NCBI GenBank assembly: GCA_044870185.1
Contig: JBIOYL010000185.1
Span: forward strand, 1-6,170
Length of the DNA: 6,170 bases
Direction: 5' to 3'
Origin: JBIOYL01 sp044870185
GTDB taxonomy: Bacteria; Actinomycetota; CALGFH01
Below, piece by piece: positions 1 through 6,170 of the stretch. How positions within the stretch are numbered: position 1 is the first letter of the stretch; the number at the start of each line of letters is the position of its first letter. The position numbers and the translations under genes are program-made. The notes beneath the pieces are model-generated. The model ran no database searches. It was not told where the DNA came from and saw nothing but the letters and a program-made list of their open reading frames with translations.

Positions 1-938
1 AAGCCGGACCTTGGCCGTGCGGGCGCCTTGGACCCCGGGGAAGCGCAGGTCGGAGCCGACCGCGATGCCCCACGGGATGTCGACGATCCGGGCCACCTTG
101 GCGAAGAAGCGCGCGGCGAGCCCGGCGCCCGCGCCGTCGTGTAGGCACTCCCGCAGGGGGTCGGTCGGCGGCCGCTGGCCGCGGTAGGAGGCCAGCGTCA
201 CGATCCAGCGGTCGCCTTCCATGGACAGCATCGCCGCGGCGCACGGCCGCTCCAAGGTGGCGGCCACCAGCACGGCCCGGTCGCCGTCCAGGTGGTCGCG
301 GCGGGACCGGTAGACCCGGCTGGCGTAGGCGACGCCGACGCGCACTTCCTCCTCGGCGGGGCGCGGGTAGCCGAGCTCCTCCAGCCAGACCGGGCTGCGC
401 GAGCCCCGGCCGGTGGCGTCGACGACCAGGTCGGCGGGGAGCACCTCCTCGGCGCTGCCGTCGGCGCCGGATCACCCGGACGCCGCCCACACGCCGGCCG
501 TCGGGCATCGCGGCCAGCCCCGCGGCGTCGCAGCGGTCGACGAGCCGCACGTTGCCGAGCGCCCGCACCCGGCCCCGGACACTGCTCCAGCAGGGGCCGG
601 CTGACGGCGAGGGCCCGCAGGTCGCTCGGCCCCTGGCGCAGCCGCAGGCCGCGGTTGTACCAGCGGATCTCTGCCTGGAGGTCGCCGGTCAGGCCAGGGA
701 ACAGCTCCTCCAGCGCGACCCTGCCGCCGGCCAGCAGCGCGTGGGCGTGGCGGCTCTGGGGGACGCCCCTGCGGTGGGCGGCGGCGGGTGGGAGCGCGTC
801 GCGCTCCAGCACCGTGACCCGCTCGTAGGCGTCGGCCAGGACCCGAGCGGCGCCCAGCCCCGCCATGCTCGCGCCCAGCACGACGGCGTGGTCTCCGATC
901 CGGCTACGTGACGGCTGTGGTCCTGAGTGTCTGCGCAT
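1..938 (-). pseudogene. FAD-dependent oxidoreductase (flavoprotein monooxygenase-like), multiply disrupted, 3' end beyond window
   Basis: Residues 18-28 carry the Rossmann dinucleotide-binding motif (VVLGASMAGLG), followed by the ribose-binding acidic stretch VLERD at 43-47 and the family segment RRGVPQSRHAHALL at 56-69. This places it with actinobacterial FAD-dependent oxidoreductases related to aromatic hydroxylases, which act in the cytosol on small molecules. The ATG at 938 has a strong Shine-Dalgarno 7 bases upstream. The first frame is good to about 582. Continuing the homology (VRGRVRALGNVRLVDRC) needs a shift at about 581. A second shift at about 463 restores DGSAEEVLPADLVVDATGRG, and the last frame then runs open to base 1. 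Two stretches also look deleted: about 10 residues near 687, and about 60-70 residues near 157, where PPTDP joins directly to LRECLHDGAG. The latter should have held the GD...P..GQGM FAD-binding region. It follows the methyltransferase in one transcript. The family call is fairly sure; the substrate is unknown; as written it should be non-functional. Confidence 0.8.
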
Positions 939-945
939 GGCCGAT

Positions 946-952
946 CCTCCTC
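946..952 (-). promoter_or_regulatory. Shine-Dalgarno of the oxidoreductase, overlapping the methyltransferase stop codon
   Basis: On the minus strand the sequence reads TGAGGAGGATCGGCC and then ATG. The TGA (953-951) ends the methyltransferase, and GAGGAGG, which shares its last two bases, is a near-perfect ribosome binding site 7 bases before the oxidoreductase start. The 12-base gap between the genes strongly suggests one mRNA and translational coupling. It also fixes the oxidoreductase start at 938. Confidence 0.8.
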
Positions 953-2042
953 AGCCGCGCATGCGATAGAAGCGCCAGAAGGGGTTGTCGATGGGCAGGA
1001 CCTCGAACCCGCCAAACCCGGCCGCGGCGGCCAAGCGCGCGACTGCGGGTGCGCGCAGGACCGTGCCGGTGGCCTCCACTGGATATTCGGCGAGGGTGGC
1101 GGGCAGGCAGTGCAGGATGCTCCAGCCGTACATGAACCGCTCCAGCGGGTCGCCCGGCGCGGTGAAGGCGTCGGCCACGCGCTCGTCGGCGACCAGGACG
1201 CTGCCATCGGCGGCGAGCACCGCGCGGGCCGCCCGAAGCGCCCCCACGGGGTCGCCCATGTCGTGGAGCGCCTCGAACACGGTGACGAAATCGAATGGAG
1301 CCTCGGAGACGACCCGTGCGGCGTCGCCGACCACGAAGGTGACGCGGTCGGCGACGCCTGCCTCGGCTGCCGCCGTGCGGGCTTCGATGATCGACGCCTC
1401 GTCCAGGTCGACCCCCAGGACCTGGGCGCGTGGGTAGGCGCGGGCGAGCGCGATCGACGACACGCCAAGCCCGCAGCCCAGGTCGAGCACTCGGGCCGGC
1501 GGGGCTGACCGCAGCCGCCGGTCGAGGCCGGGCACAGCCGGCAGCCAGGTGCTGGTGAGCTCGTGCAGGAGCATCGGCCGGTTGACCGCGGCGATGCCGC
1601 GTCGCATCTGCTGCCCGTAGGCGGCGTAGGGGACGCCACCACCGGTGCGGTAGGCCTGCAGCAGCTGCGGCAGGACCCTGGCAATACTGGCGAGCATGCC
1701 CGCGACCGGCGCGGCGTGGTAGGGGCTGTCGGCGTCCAGGAGGACCTCGGCGTGCCCTGCGGGCAGCCGGTAGCGGCGCTCCTTTGGGGAACGCGCCGGG
1801 TCGTCGCAGACGATGTAGTCGGCGGTCGCCTGCTGCTCCAGCCACTCGCGGGCGTAGCGGGGCGCGACGCCAGCGTGGGCGGCGACCTCGGCCTCGGTGG
1901 CGGTCCCCAGGTCTGCCAGCGCCAGGTAGAGCCCGAGTTCCAGGCCGAGGTAGACGCTGAGCATCTCCAACGAGTGCGTCGTGTCGTTGACCAGCCGCTC
2001 GGCGAGCGTTTCGCGCGCGTCCACGTCGGTGGGGGCTGTCAT
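951..2042 (-). CDS. SAM-dependent methyltransferase with N-terminal winged helix (Rv2258c-like family)
   Basis: This is a 363-residue class I methyltransferase that should transfer a methyl group from S-adenosylmethionine to a small molecule in the cytosol; the acceptor is unknown. Residues 10-100 form a winged-helix dimerisation-type region (SVYLGLELGLYLALADLG, then APRYAREWLEQQA), as in Rv2258c and plant O-methyltransferase-like enzymes. SAM-binding motif I is VLDLGCGLG at 185-193, the acidic ribose-binding loop is GVDLDE at 210-215, GDA at 239-241 is the adenine-side motif, and FEALHD (256-261) and VADERV (284-289) are motifs usual in this family. The C-terminus (PFWRFYRMRG) is complete. 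I chose the ATG at 2042 because AGGAGGA lies just upstream and the domain begins there; the frame stays open to 2240, but that extension has no homology-like content. It is the first gene of a pair with the oxidoreductase, transcribed away from the SARP gene. No frameshift or missing motif is visible. Confidence 0.93.
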   Translation of the reverse strand: MTAPTDVDARETLAERLVNDTTHSLEMLSVYLGLELGLYLALADLGTATEAEVAAHAGVAPRYAREWLEQQATADYIVCDDPARSPKERRYRLPAGHAEVLLDADSPYHAAPVAGMLASIARVLPQLLQAYRTGGGVPYAAYGQQMRRGIAAVNRPMLLHELTSTWLPAVPGLDRRLRSAPPARVLDLGCGLGVSSIALARAYPRAQVLGVDLDEASIIEARTAAAEAGVADRVTFVVGDAARVVSEAPFDFVTVFEALHDMGDPVGALRAARAVLAADGSVLVADERVADAFTAPGDPLERFMYGWSILHCLPATLAEYPVEATGTVLRAPAVARLAAAAGFGGFEVLPIDNPFWRFYRMRG

Positions 2043-2045
2043 AGG

Positions 2046-2052
2046 TCCTCCT
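2046..2052 (-). promoter_or_regulatory. Shine-Dalgarno of the methyltransferase gene
   Basis: The minus strand reads AAAGGAGGACCT followed by ATG. The GGAGG core is 4 bases from the start codon, slightly close but strong. It supports a start at 2042 rather than the longer open frame reaching 2240. Confidence 0.8.
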
Positions 2053-2108
2053 TTGCTGCTGCTGCGACCCACTGCGAGCTCGCGGTTGCAGCCAGCGTGG
2101 TCCCGGCC

Positions 2109-2137
2109 GCGTACAGGCCGCGTACAAAGGGCGTACG
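2109..2137. promoter_or_regulatory. Putative SARP operator: three heptamer direct repeats at 11-bp period
   Basis: GCGTACA (2109-2115), GCGTACA (2120-2126) and GCGTACG (2131-2137) are separated by exactly 4 bases each (GGCC, AAGG). Seen from the methyltransferase strand the units read CGTACGC, TGTACGC, TGTACGC. SARP regulators are known to bind direct heptamer repeats with an 11-bp period, one helical turn, close to the -35 region. The nearest repeat lies 67 bases upstream of the methyltransferase ATG and about 240 bases from the SARP start, so the methyltransferase operon is the likelier target. The third copy lies within the 10-bp palindrome GGCGTACGCC (2130-2139). The pattern is seen directly; binding by the adjacent regulator is inferred. 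Confidence 0.65.
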
Positions 2138-2375
2138 CCGGTGGTGCTTGCGGGTGCGCGCCGTCGTGGCTACTGGCGGCGCTGCGCGCGTGGCCGGCCG
2201 ACCTGGAAGGGCTACCATCGGCGAGTCTGTTCCGCGACATGAGCCGCCCGGGCCGAACGCAACGGCTTCCTGCCGGTCACCCGCCTCACGCTGTGGCGAC
2301 GAGCCCGGCCGTGACCCTGGCGGCACCGGTGGGCATGGCGCTGCAATGCAGGGGGTGAGCGGGCTGCAAGGCGAG

Positions 2376-5250
2376 ATGGAGTTCACCGTCCTGGGGCCGC
2401 TTGAGGTCCGGGTGGCGGGTCAGCCCGTCGCAGTGCCCGGGGCGCGGCAGCGGGCGCTGCTGGCCGCGCTGCTGCTGCGCCGCGGCAGCGTCGTCCCGTT
2501 GGACCGGCTGGTTGACGAGATGTTCGGCGAGCAGCCGCCCGAGGAGGCCCGCAACGCGCTGCAGACCTACGTGGCCCGGCTGCGCCAGGCCTTGGGGCCG
2601 GCTGCGGCGGTGGTGGTCACGCGCGCACCCGGCTATGTGCTCGAGGTGCCGGCAGACGCGGTCGACGTGACACGGTTCACTGCGCTGCTGGTCCGGGCAC
2701 GCGAGGTGCAGGCGCCAACGGCCGCGCTGGCGCTGCTGGAGCAGGCGCTGGCGCTGTGGCGTGGCCCGGCCTACGCCGAATTCGCCGAGACGTTCGCGCG
2801 GGGAGAGGCGCTGCGCCTTCAAGAGCTGTGGCTTGCCGCCCGGGAGGACCGCGCAGCCCTGCTGCTTGGCCTCGGCCGCGCTGGAGGCCATCGTCGCGCA
2901 GGAGCCGTGGCGGGAGCGGGCCGTGGAGCTGCTGGTCACCGCCCTCGCCCAGGCCGGCCGGGCCGCTCACGCGTTGGCCGCCTACGCCCGCTACCGCCAG
3001 CAGCTCCGCGACCAGCTCGGCCTCGACCCCTCGCCCAGGCTGCGCCGCCTCGAGCAGCAAGTGCTGCGTGGGGAGCTGGAATCCGGTCAGCCCCGCCCAG
3101 CCAGCCGGCAGTGGCGTGCGCTGCCCGCCCGAGCGACCTCCTTCGTCGGCCGGGAACACGAGCTCGCCCTGGTCCGCAAGACCCTCGCCGGCGGGGGGCT
3201 GGTCACGCTGGTCGGCCCCGGCGGGGTCGGCAAGACCCGCCTGGCCCAGCAGGTCACGGCCGCCGAGGGGTCGGTCTGGTGGGTGGACTTGGCTCCGCTG
3301 CGCGACCCCGACGCCGTGCCGCAGGCGCTGGCCGACGCGCTCGACCTCGACGTCCAGCCGGGCACCCCGCTGCTGGACAGCCTGCGCGAGTGGGCGCGGG
3401 GCGCTGGTGGGCTGCTGGTCGTCGACAACTGTGAGCACCTGTTGGCCGCCGTGGCCGGGCTGCTCCAGGAGTTGCTGGCGGTTCCCTCCCCGCCGCGGCT
3501 GCTGGCGACCAGCCGCCAGCGGCTGGGCGTCGACGGCGAGCAGGTGCTGGTCCTCCCGCCGCTTGCGGTGCCCGCGCCGGACGCCCAGGAGGTTCGCACC
3601 CCTGCGGTCCGGCTGTTTTGCGAGCGGGCCCGCGCCGCCGATGCGGACTTCGCGCCCGGCCGGGAGGTGCTCCGGCGGGTCGGGGAGGTCTGCCGCGCCC
3701 TTGACGGCCTCCCGTTGGCCATCGAGCTGGCCGCCGCGCGGATCGGCACGCTGACCGTCGACGACCTCGCCGACCGGCTCGACCAGCGGTTCGAGCTGCT
3801 CCGGGCGGGACGCGGCGGGGACGAGCGCCACCACACCCTCCGGGGGGTGGTTGACTGGTCCTTTGACCTGCTCACGCCGGAGCAGCAGCGGCTGTTCCTG
3901 CGGCTGTCGGTGTTCGCCGCAGCCTTCGACATCGCCACCGCCGAGACGGTCGTGGCCGACAGCGACCTGCCCGCCGGCCGCGTCGCCGACCTGCTGGCCG
4001 GGCTGGCCGACCGGTCCATGCTCACCCGCCCGGGCCACCGCGGGGTCGGCCGCTACCGGATGCTGGAGACCCTGCGCGCCTACGCCGCCGCCCGGCTGCC
4101 CGCCGCCGAGGCCGACCGGTTCCGACGCCACCACGCCAACTTCATGGTGGACCTGGCCGAGCGCGCCGAAGTGGGCCTCTACGGTCCCGACGAGCTGGCC
4201 TGGGCCCGCCGGGTCGAAGCCTGGCTGGACGACCTGCGCGCGGCGTGGGGCTGGGCGCGGGACGTCGGCGAGGTCGACATTGCAGTGCGGCTCGCCGCAG
4301 CCCTCACGCGGTATGGGTACTGGCGGGTGCGGCCCGACCTGCTCGCCTGGGGGGCGTGGGCGGCGACGGTGCCCGGCCATCCCCGCCTGGCCGTCGCCCA
4401 CGCCGCGGCCGCCCACGCCGCCTGGATCGGCGGCCGCCTGGACCAGGCCCGCGAGCTCGCCCGACAGGGCCTGGCGGTCGCCGGTGGGCCGACGGCTCCG
4501 GCCGCGGCCGCCCCGCTGGAGGCGCTCGGCGACGCCGCGCTGCTCAGCGGCGACCTCCAAGCCGCGCTGGAGGCCTACCGTGGCGTCGCCGCGCTCGCCG
4601 CCCCCGGCGACCTGGCCGGGCTTGCCATCGCCACGGCCAACCAGGCGCTGGTCCTGTCGTACGCTGGCGACGACCAGGCCGCCCGCGCCACCGCCAGCCA
4701 GGCGGTCACGGCCGCCCGCGCCTCGGCCAACCCCACCGCCATCGCCATGGCCCGGTTCGCCGAGGGGGAGGCACTGGCCGACCTTGAACCCACCGCCGCC
4801 ACCGCCGCCCTGGAGGAGGCGCAGCGGCGCGCCCAGGACGTCGGCAACCGATACGTCGCCGGCACCGCCCTCACCGCGACCGTGGCGCTGCGCAGCCGCC
4901 CCGGCCCACCGGACCCGGCGCTCGCCCTATTTCGGGACGCGGTCAAGCACTGGCAAAGCACCGGTAACCGCGGGCTCATCGTGACCACGCTGCGCAACCT
5001 GGTCATCCTGCTGGCCCGCACCAGCCGGGACGAGGCCGCCACGACCCTGGCCGCGACCCTGCAGGCGCAGGCTCCGAGCAGGTCCTACGGCAAAGAGGCC
5101 GAGCGGATCGCGACCGCGCTCACCGCGGTCCGCCACCGGCTTGGCGACGCCGCCTACGCCCAGGCATGGGCGGCGGGAACGGCCAGAACGCTCGAGGAAG
5201 CGGCCGACCGCGCCACCCGCCTGTTGGACAGCGGCTCTGAAGCGGAATGA
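2376..5250 (+). CDS. AfsR-like SARP transcriptional regulator: winged helix + BTAD + NB-ARC-like ATPase + helical C-terminus; frame broken near 2880
   Basis: This is a large regulator of about 957 residues when both frames are joined. Residues 1-90 form the OmpR-type winged helix of SARPs (starts MEFTVLGPLEVRVAGQPVAV; PLDRLVDEMFGEQPPEEARN; ends TRAPGYVLEVP). The bacterial transcriptional activator domain follows (VDVTRFTALL through ALALWRGPAYAEF and later LGLDPSPRLRRLEQQVL). The second frame encodes the ATPase: FVGRE at 3142, Walker A GPGGVGKT at 3214-3237, Walker B LLVVDNCEH at 3412-3438, ATSR at 3505-3516 and GLPLAIELAAAR at 3706-3741. From about 4100 to the end it is Ala-rich and helical, resembling TPR repeats. 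Such proteins activate specialised-metabolism operons, and the ATPase part is thought to gate activity. I chose the ATG at 2376 because the domain begins there and AAGGCGAG precedes it; ATG 2346 and GTG 2355 are alternatives. The frame changes at about 2880, so the full protein cannot be made as written. Confidence 0.88.
2874..2886 (+). other. Frameshift with small deletion inside the BTAD domain of the SARP gene
   Basis: The upstream frame reads LLLGLGR up to 2879, and the downstream frame resumes at 2881 with LEAIVAQEPWRERA. In BTAD domains about six or seven residues (typically His-Ala-Glu-rich) lie between LGR and the Leu-Glu-Ala helix, and here they are absent. A loss of about 17 or 20 bases would explain both the missing residues and the frame change. 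The upstream frame does not terminate until 3434, giving a nonsense Arg/Pro/Gly-rich tail. The downstream frame is clean for 789 codons. Confidence 0.75.
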
Positions 5251-5285
5251 CGCGGACCCGCGTCGGTGTCGGCAACGCCGCCGAC
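5249..5285 (+). terminator. Two short GC hairpins directly after the SARP stop codon; possible terminator
   Basis: GACGCGG (5249-5255) pairs with CCGCGTC (5258-5264), starting inside the TGA stop. GTCGGC (5268-5273) pairs with GCCGAC (5280-5285) across a 6-base loop. There is no T-tract, so this would be a non-canonical actinobacterial terminator at best. In sequence this GC-rich, short stems also occur by chance. Confidence 0.3.
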
Positions 5286-5460
5286 CGAAGACCAGCCAGC
5301 GAGTTCCTCGCGTCGTGCCCATCGCGCCGTCCGCCCCGTCGCCCTGGCCGACATTCGGCAAGGGTCACCAGCCGATCCCGCATAATGAACGCACTGATTG
5401 GGGATTCCCCTGCACCACCCCGTGAGGGATAGTCGTTGCGGTGCGTTGCACCTGCCCGAC
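5286..5460. other. Stretch without a recognisable gene
   Basis: No frame here shows recognisable protein features. The base composition is somewhat less GC-rich, with ATTCGG, CATAAT (5381-5386) and the short palindrome GGGGATTCCCC (5400-5410). A small hairpin GGTGC-GTT-GCACC lies at 5440-5452, and TGCACC occurs at both 5411-5416 and 5447-5452. None of these makes a convincing promoter, transposon end or attachment site. The stretch probably includes the trailing end of the minus-strand remnant to its right. Confidence 0.4.
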
Positions 5461-5967
5461 ACGTGGCGTGGCCGCGTTGTTCCCGCTTCTGGTTCAAGAA
5501 CCAGCCGGCCGTCTCCGCGGCGACCTCGTTGAGGGTGATGTAGCGCGTCGTGGTCGGGGCGGGCAGGTCGGCACGGCGCCCGGCAGGCTCGCCGGGATCG
5601 TGGTCGGGCCTGGCTGGGTGACGGTCTGCGTCTGGCCGTGACCGAACCCGTCGGGCGTGACGGCCGGGTTGCCGTCGCCGGCGGCCGCGACGAAGCCGCC
5701 GTGCAGGTGGTCATCAGCCGCACCTGGCTGCCGAGCGGCGTCAGCCGGGTGTCGACCGGGATCCGGGCCGGATAGGTCGCCGGCAGCGCATGGGTGAAGC
5801 TGGCCTGCAGCGGGGTGCCGGTCTGGGCGACCACGGCCATCCCGAACGAACCGGCCCGGCCGGCCGGCCCGGAGCCGTCGTCGTAGGCCACAACGGTGTG
5901 GGCGGCAGCTGCCGAACACGAGATGGGCGTCGTCCCGGCCGGTGACGCCGGCGTGCCGGCAGCCCGG
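5461..5967 (-). pseudogene. Unrecognised protein-coding remnant split over three reading frames
   Basis: Reading leftwards on the minus strand, coding-like sequence (nearly all codons ending in G or C, varied residues) moves between frames. PGCRHAGVTGRDDAHLVFGS runs to about 5906. It then shifts to TVVAYDDGSGPAGRAGSFGM and PLQASFTHALPATYPARIPV until about 5706. It shifts again to HLHGGFVAAAGDGNPAVTPD and on to about 5545, and a last shift gives TTTRYITLNEVAAETAGWFL. The joined product would be about 165 residues. The early Cys/His residues (GCRH ... GSCRPH) could be a zinc-binding site. I do not recognise the family. No start codon with a ribosome binding site is visible, so it may continue the open frame upstream across the TGA at 5968-5970. 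Whether these pieces form one gene is inference. Confidence 0.4.
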
Positions 5968-6170
5968 TCAGAACCCGCCGGAGCGGCGCAGCGGCCAGGG
6001 CCGGCCGTCGGGGTCGACGATGGTCTGGTACACCGGCCACGCCCACCAGGCCACCCACGGCCGCACCCGTCCCGGGTGGTGCGGGGTGGCCCGGCCAGGC
6101 GGCCGCTGGCCACGCCGGCCGGCCCGGTGCCAGGCGGCCAGCTCCTCGGCCGCCGCCCGCCAGGCCGCGA
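5968..6170 (-). CDS. Unrecognised C-terminal protein fragment, 5' end beyond window
   Basis: An open minus-strand frame enters from the right edge and stops at TGA 5970-5968, giving 66 residues. It begins AAWRAAAEELAAWHRAGRRG, a helical Ala/Glu segment, then a Pro/Arg-rich linker, and then a striking Trp-rich segment PWVAWWAWPVYQTIVDPDGR ending WPLRRSGGF. Codon third positions are almost all G or C, which supports real coding. I do not recognise the family. The same frame continues beyond the stop with equally coding-like sequence (GCRHAGVTGRDDAHL), so the TGA may be a premature stop in one larger decayed gene rather than a true end. Confidence 0.45.
   Translation of the reverse strand, partial: AAWRAAAEELAAWHRAGRRGQRPPGRATPHHPGRVRPWVAWWAWPVYQTIVDPDGRPWPLRRSGGF

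Larger units (their letters stand above)
2043..2375. other. Divergent intergenic regulatory region between methyltransferase and SARP genes
   Basis: These 333 bases separate two outward-pointing genes and must hold both promoters. The clearest structure is the three-copy 11-bp direct repeat at 2109-2137. A TACCAT at 2213-2218 fits the loose actinobacterial -10 pattern TAnnnT for the SARP gene, but it has no convincing -35. No good -10 is evident for the methyltransferase. Open frames that cross the region are extensions of neighbouring frames, and I see no small gene in it. Confidence 0.6.

Noticed and set aside
2043..2240. N-terminal extension of the methyltransferase by 66 residues
   Set aside because: The frame is open, but a strong ribosome binding site and the family's normal N-terminus are at 2042. 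The extension also runs through the repeat array and the promoter region.
1563..2375. Plus-strand open frame running into the SARP gene from far upstream
   Set aside because: It is antisense to the methyltransferase and has no protein-like features before MEFTVLG; it is a by-product of the high GC content.
2874..2886. Programmed ribosomal frameshift in the regulator
   Set aside because: There is no slippery heptamer or downstream structure evident, and residues normally present are missing, which points to a deletion.
2677..4560. 627-codon minus-strand open frame opposite the SARP gene
   Set aside because: It is Gly/Pro/Gln/Arg-rich with no motifs, and is the typical antisense shadow of a GC-rich coding region.
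5354..5386. Possible plus-strand promoter ending in CATAAT
   Set aside because: The -10-like hexamer is fair, but no -35 lies at an acceptable spacing and no convincing plus-strand gene follows.
5247..5432. 61-codon plus-strand frame whose ATG overlaps the SARP stop (ATGA)
   Set aside because: The ATGA overlap is suggestive of coupling, but the product is Arg/Pro-rich and low in information, with no recognisable domain or separate ribosome binding site.
5400..5452. Possible transposon end or attachment site (GGGGATTCCCC, GGTGC-GTT-GCACC, two TGCACC copies)
   Set aside because: The repeats are very short, unpaired elsewhere in the window, and not accompanied by a transposase or integrase.

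Overview
The window comes from a very GC-rich genome. Codon third positions are almost all G or C. The families present (a SARP/AfsR-like regulator, an Rv2258c-like methyltransferase and a flavin-dependent tailoring-type oxidoreductase) point to a soil-type actinobacterium. I cannot name a genus from the sequence alone.

Layout. Positions 1-2042 hold two minus-strand genes in an operon-like order: an intact S-adenosylmethionine-dependent methyltransferase (951-2042), then an FAD-dependent oxidoreductase (938 down to the window edge). The oxidoreductase is visibly broken. A 333-base divergent intergenic region (2043-2375) separates this pair from a large plus-strand regulator (2376-5250). That regulator is an AfsR-type SARP: winged helix, BTAD, NB-ARC-like ATPase, then a helical C-terminal region. 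Its reading frame is interrupted once, inside the BTAD domain. Positions 5251-5460 show no gene. Positions 5461-6170 carry minus-strand coding remnants in several frames; I do not recognise this material.

The most interesting point is in the divergent region. Three heptamers, GCGTACA, GCGTACA and GCGTACG, lie in direct repeat exactly 11 bp apart. Heptamers with 4-bp spacers and an 11-bp period are the established operator architecture of SARP regulators. This array sits next to a SARP gene and 67 bp upstream of the methyltransferase start. I infer a self-contained circuit in which the SARP switches the methyltransferase/oxidoreductase pair, probably a small specialised-metabolism or tailoring module.

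The second theme is decay. The oxidoreductase has two frameshifts and two apparent internal deletions, one of which removes the conserved FAD-binding GD motif region. The regulator has a small deletion plus frameshift. The right-hand gene changes frame about three times and has an in-frame stop. The methyltransferase and about 2.4 kb of the regulator are clean. This patchiness argues against uniform sequencing error, but assembly artefacts cannot be excluded. Nothing here demonstrates a wholly new system. The SARP-box circuit and its eroding target operon are the points most worth following up.
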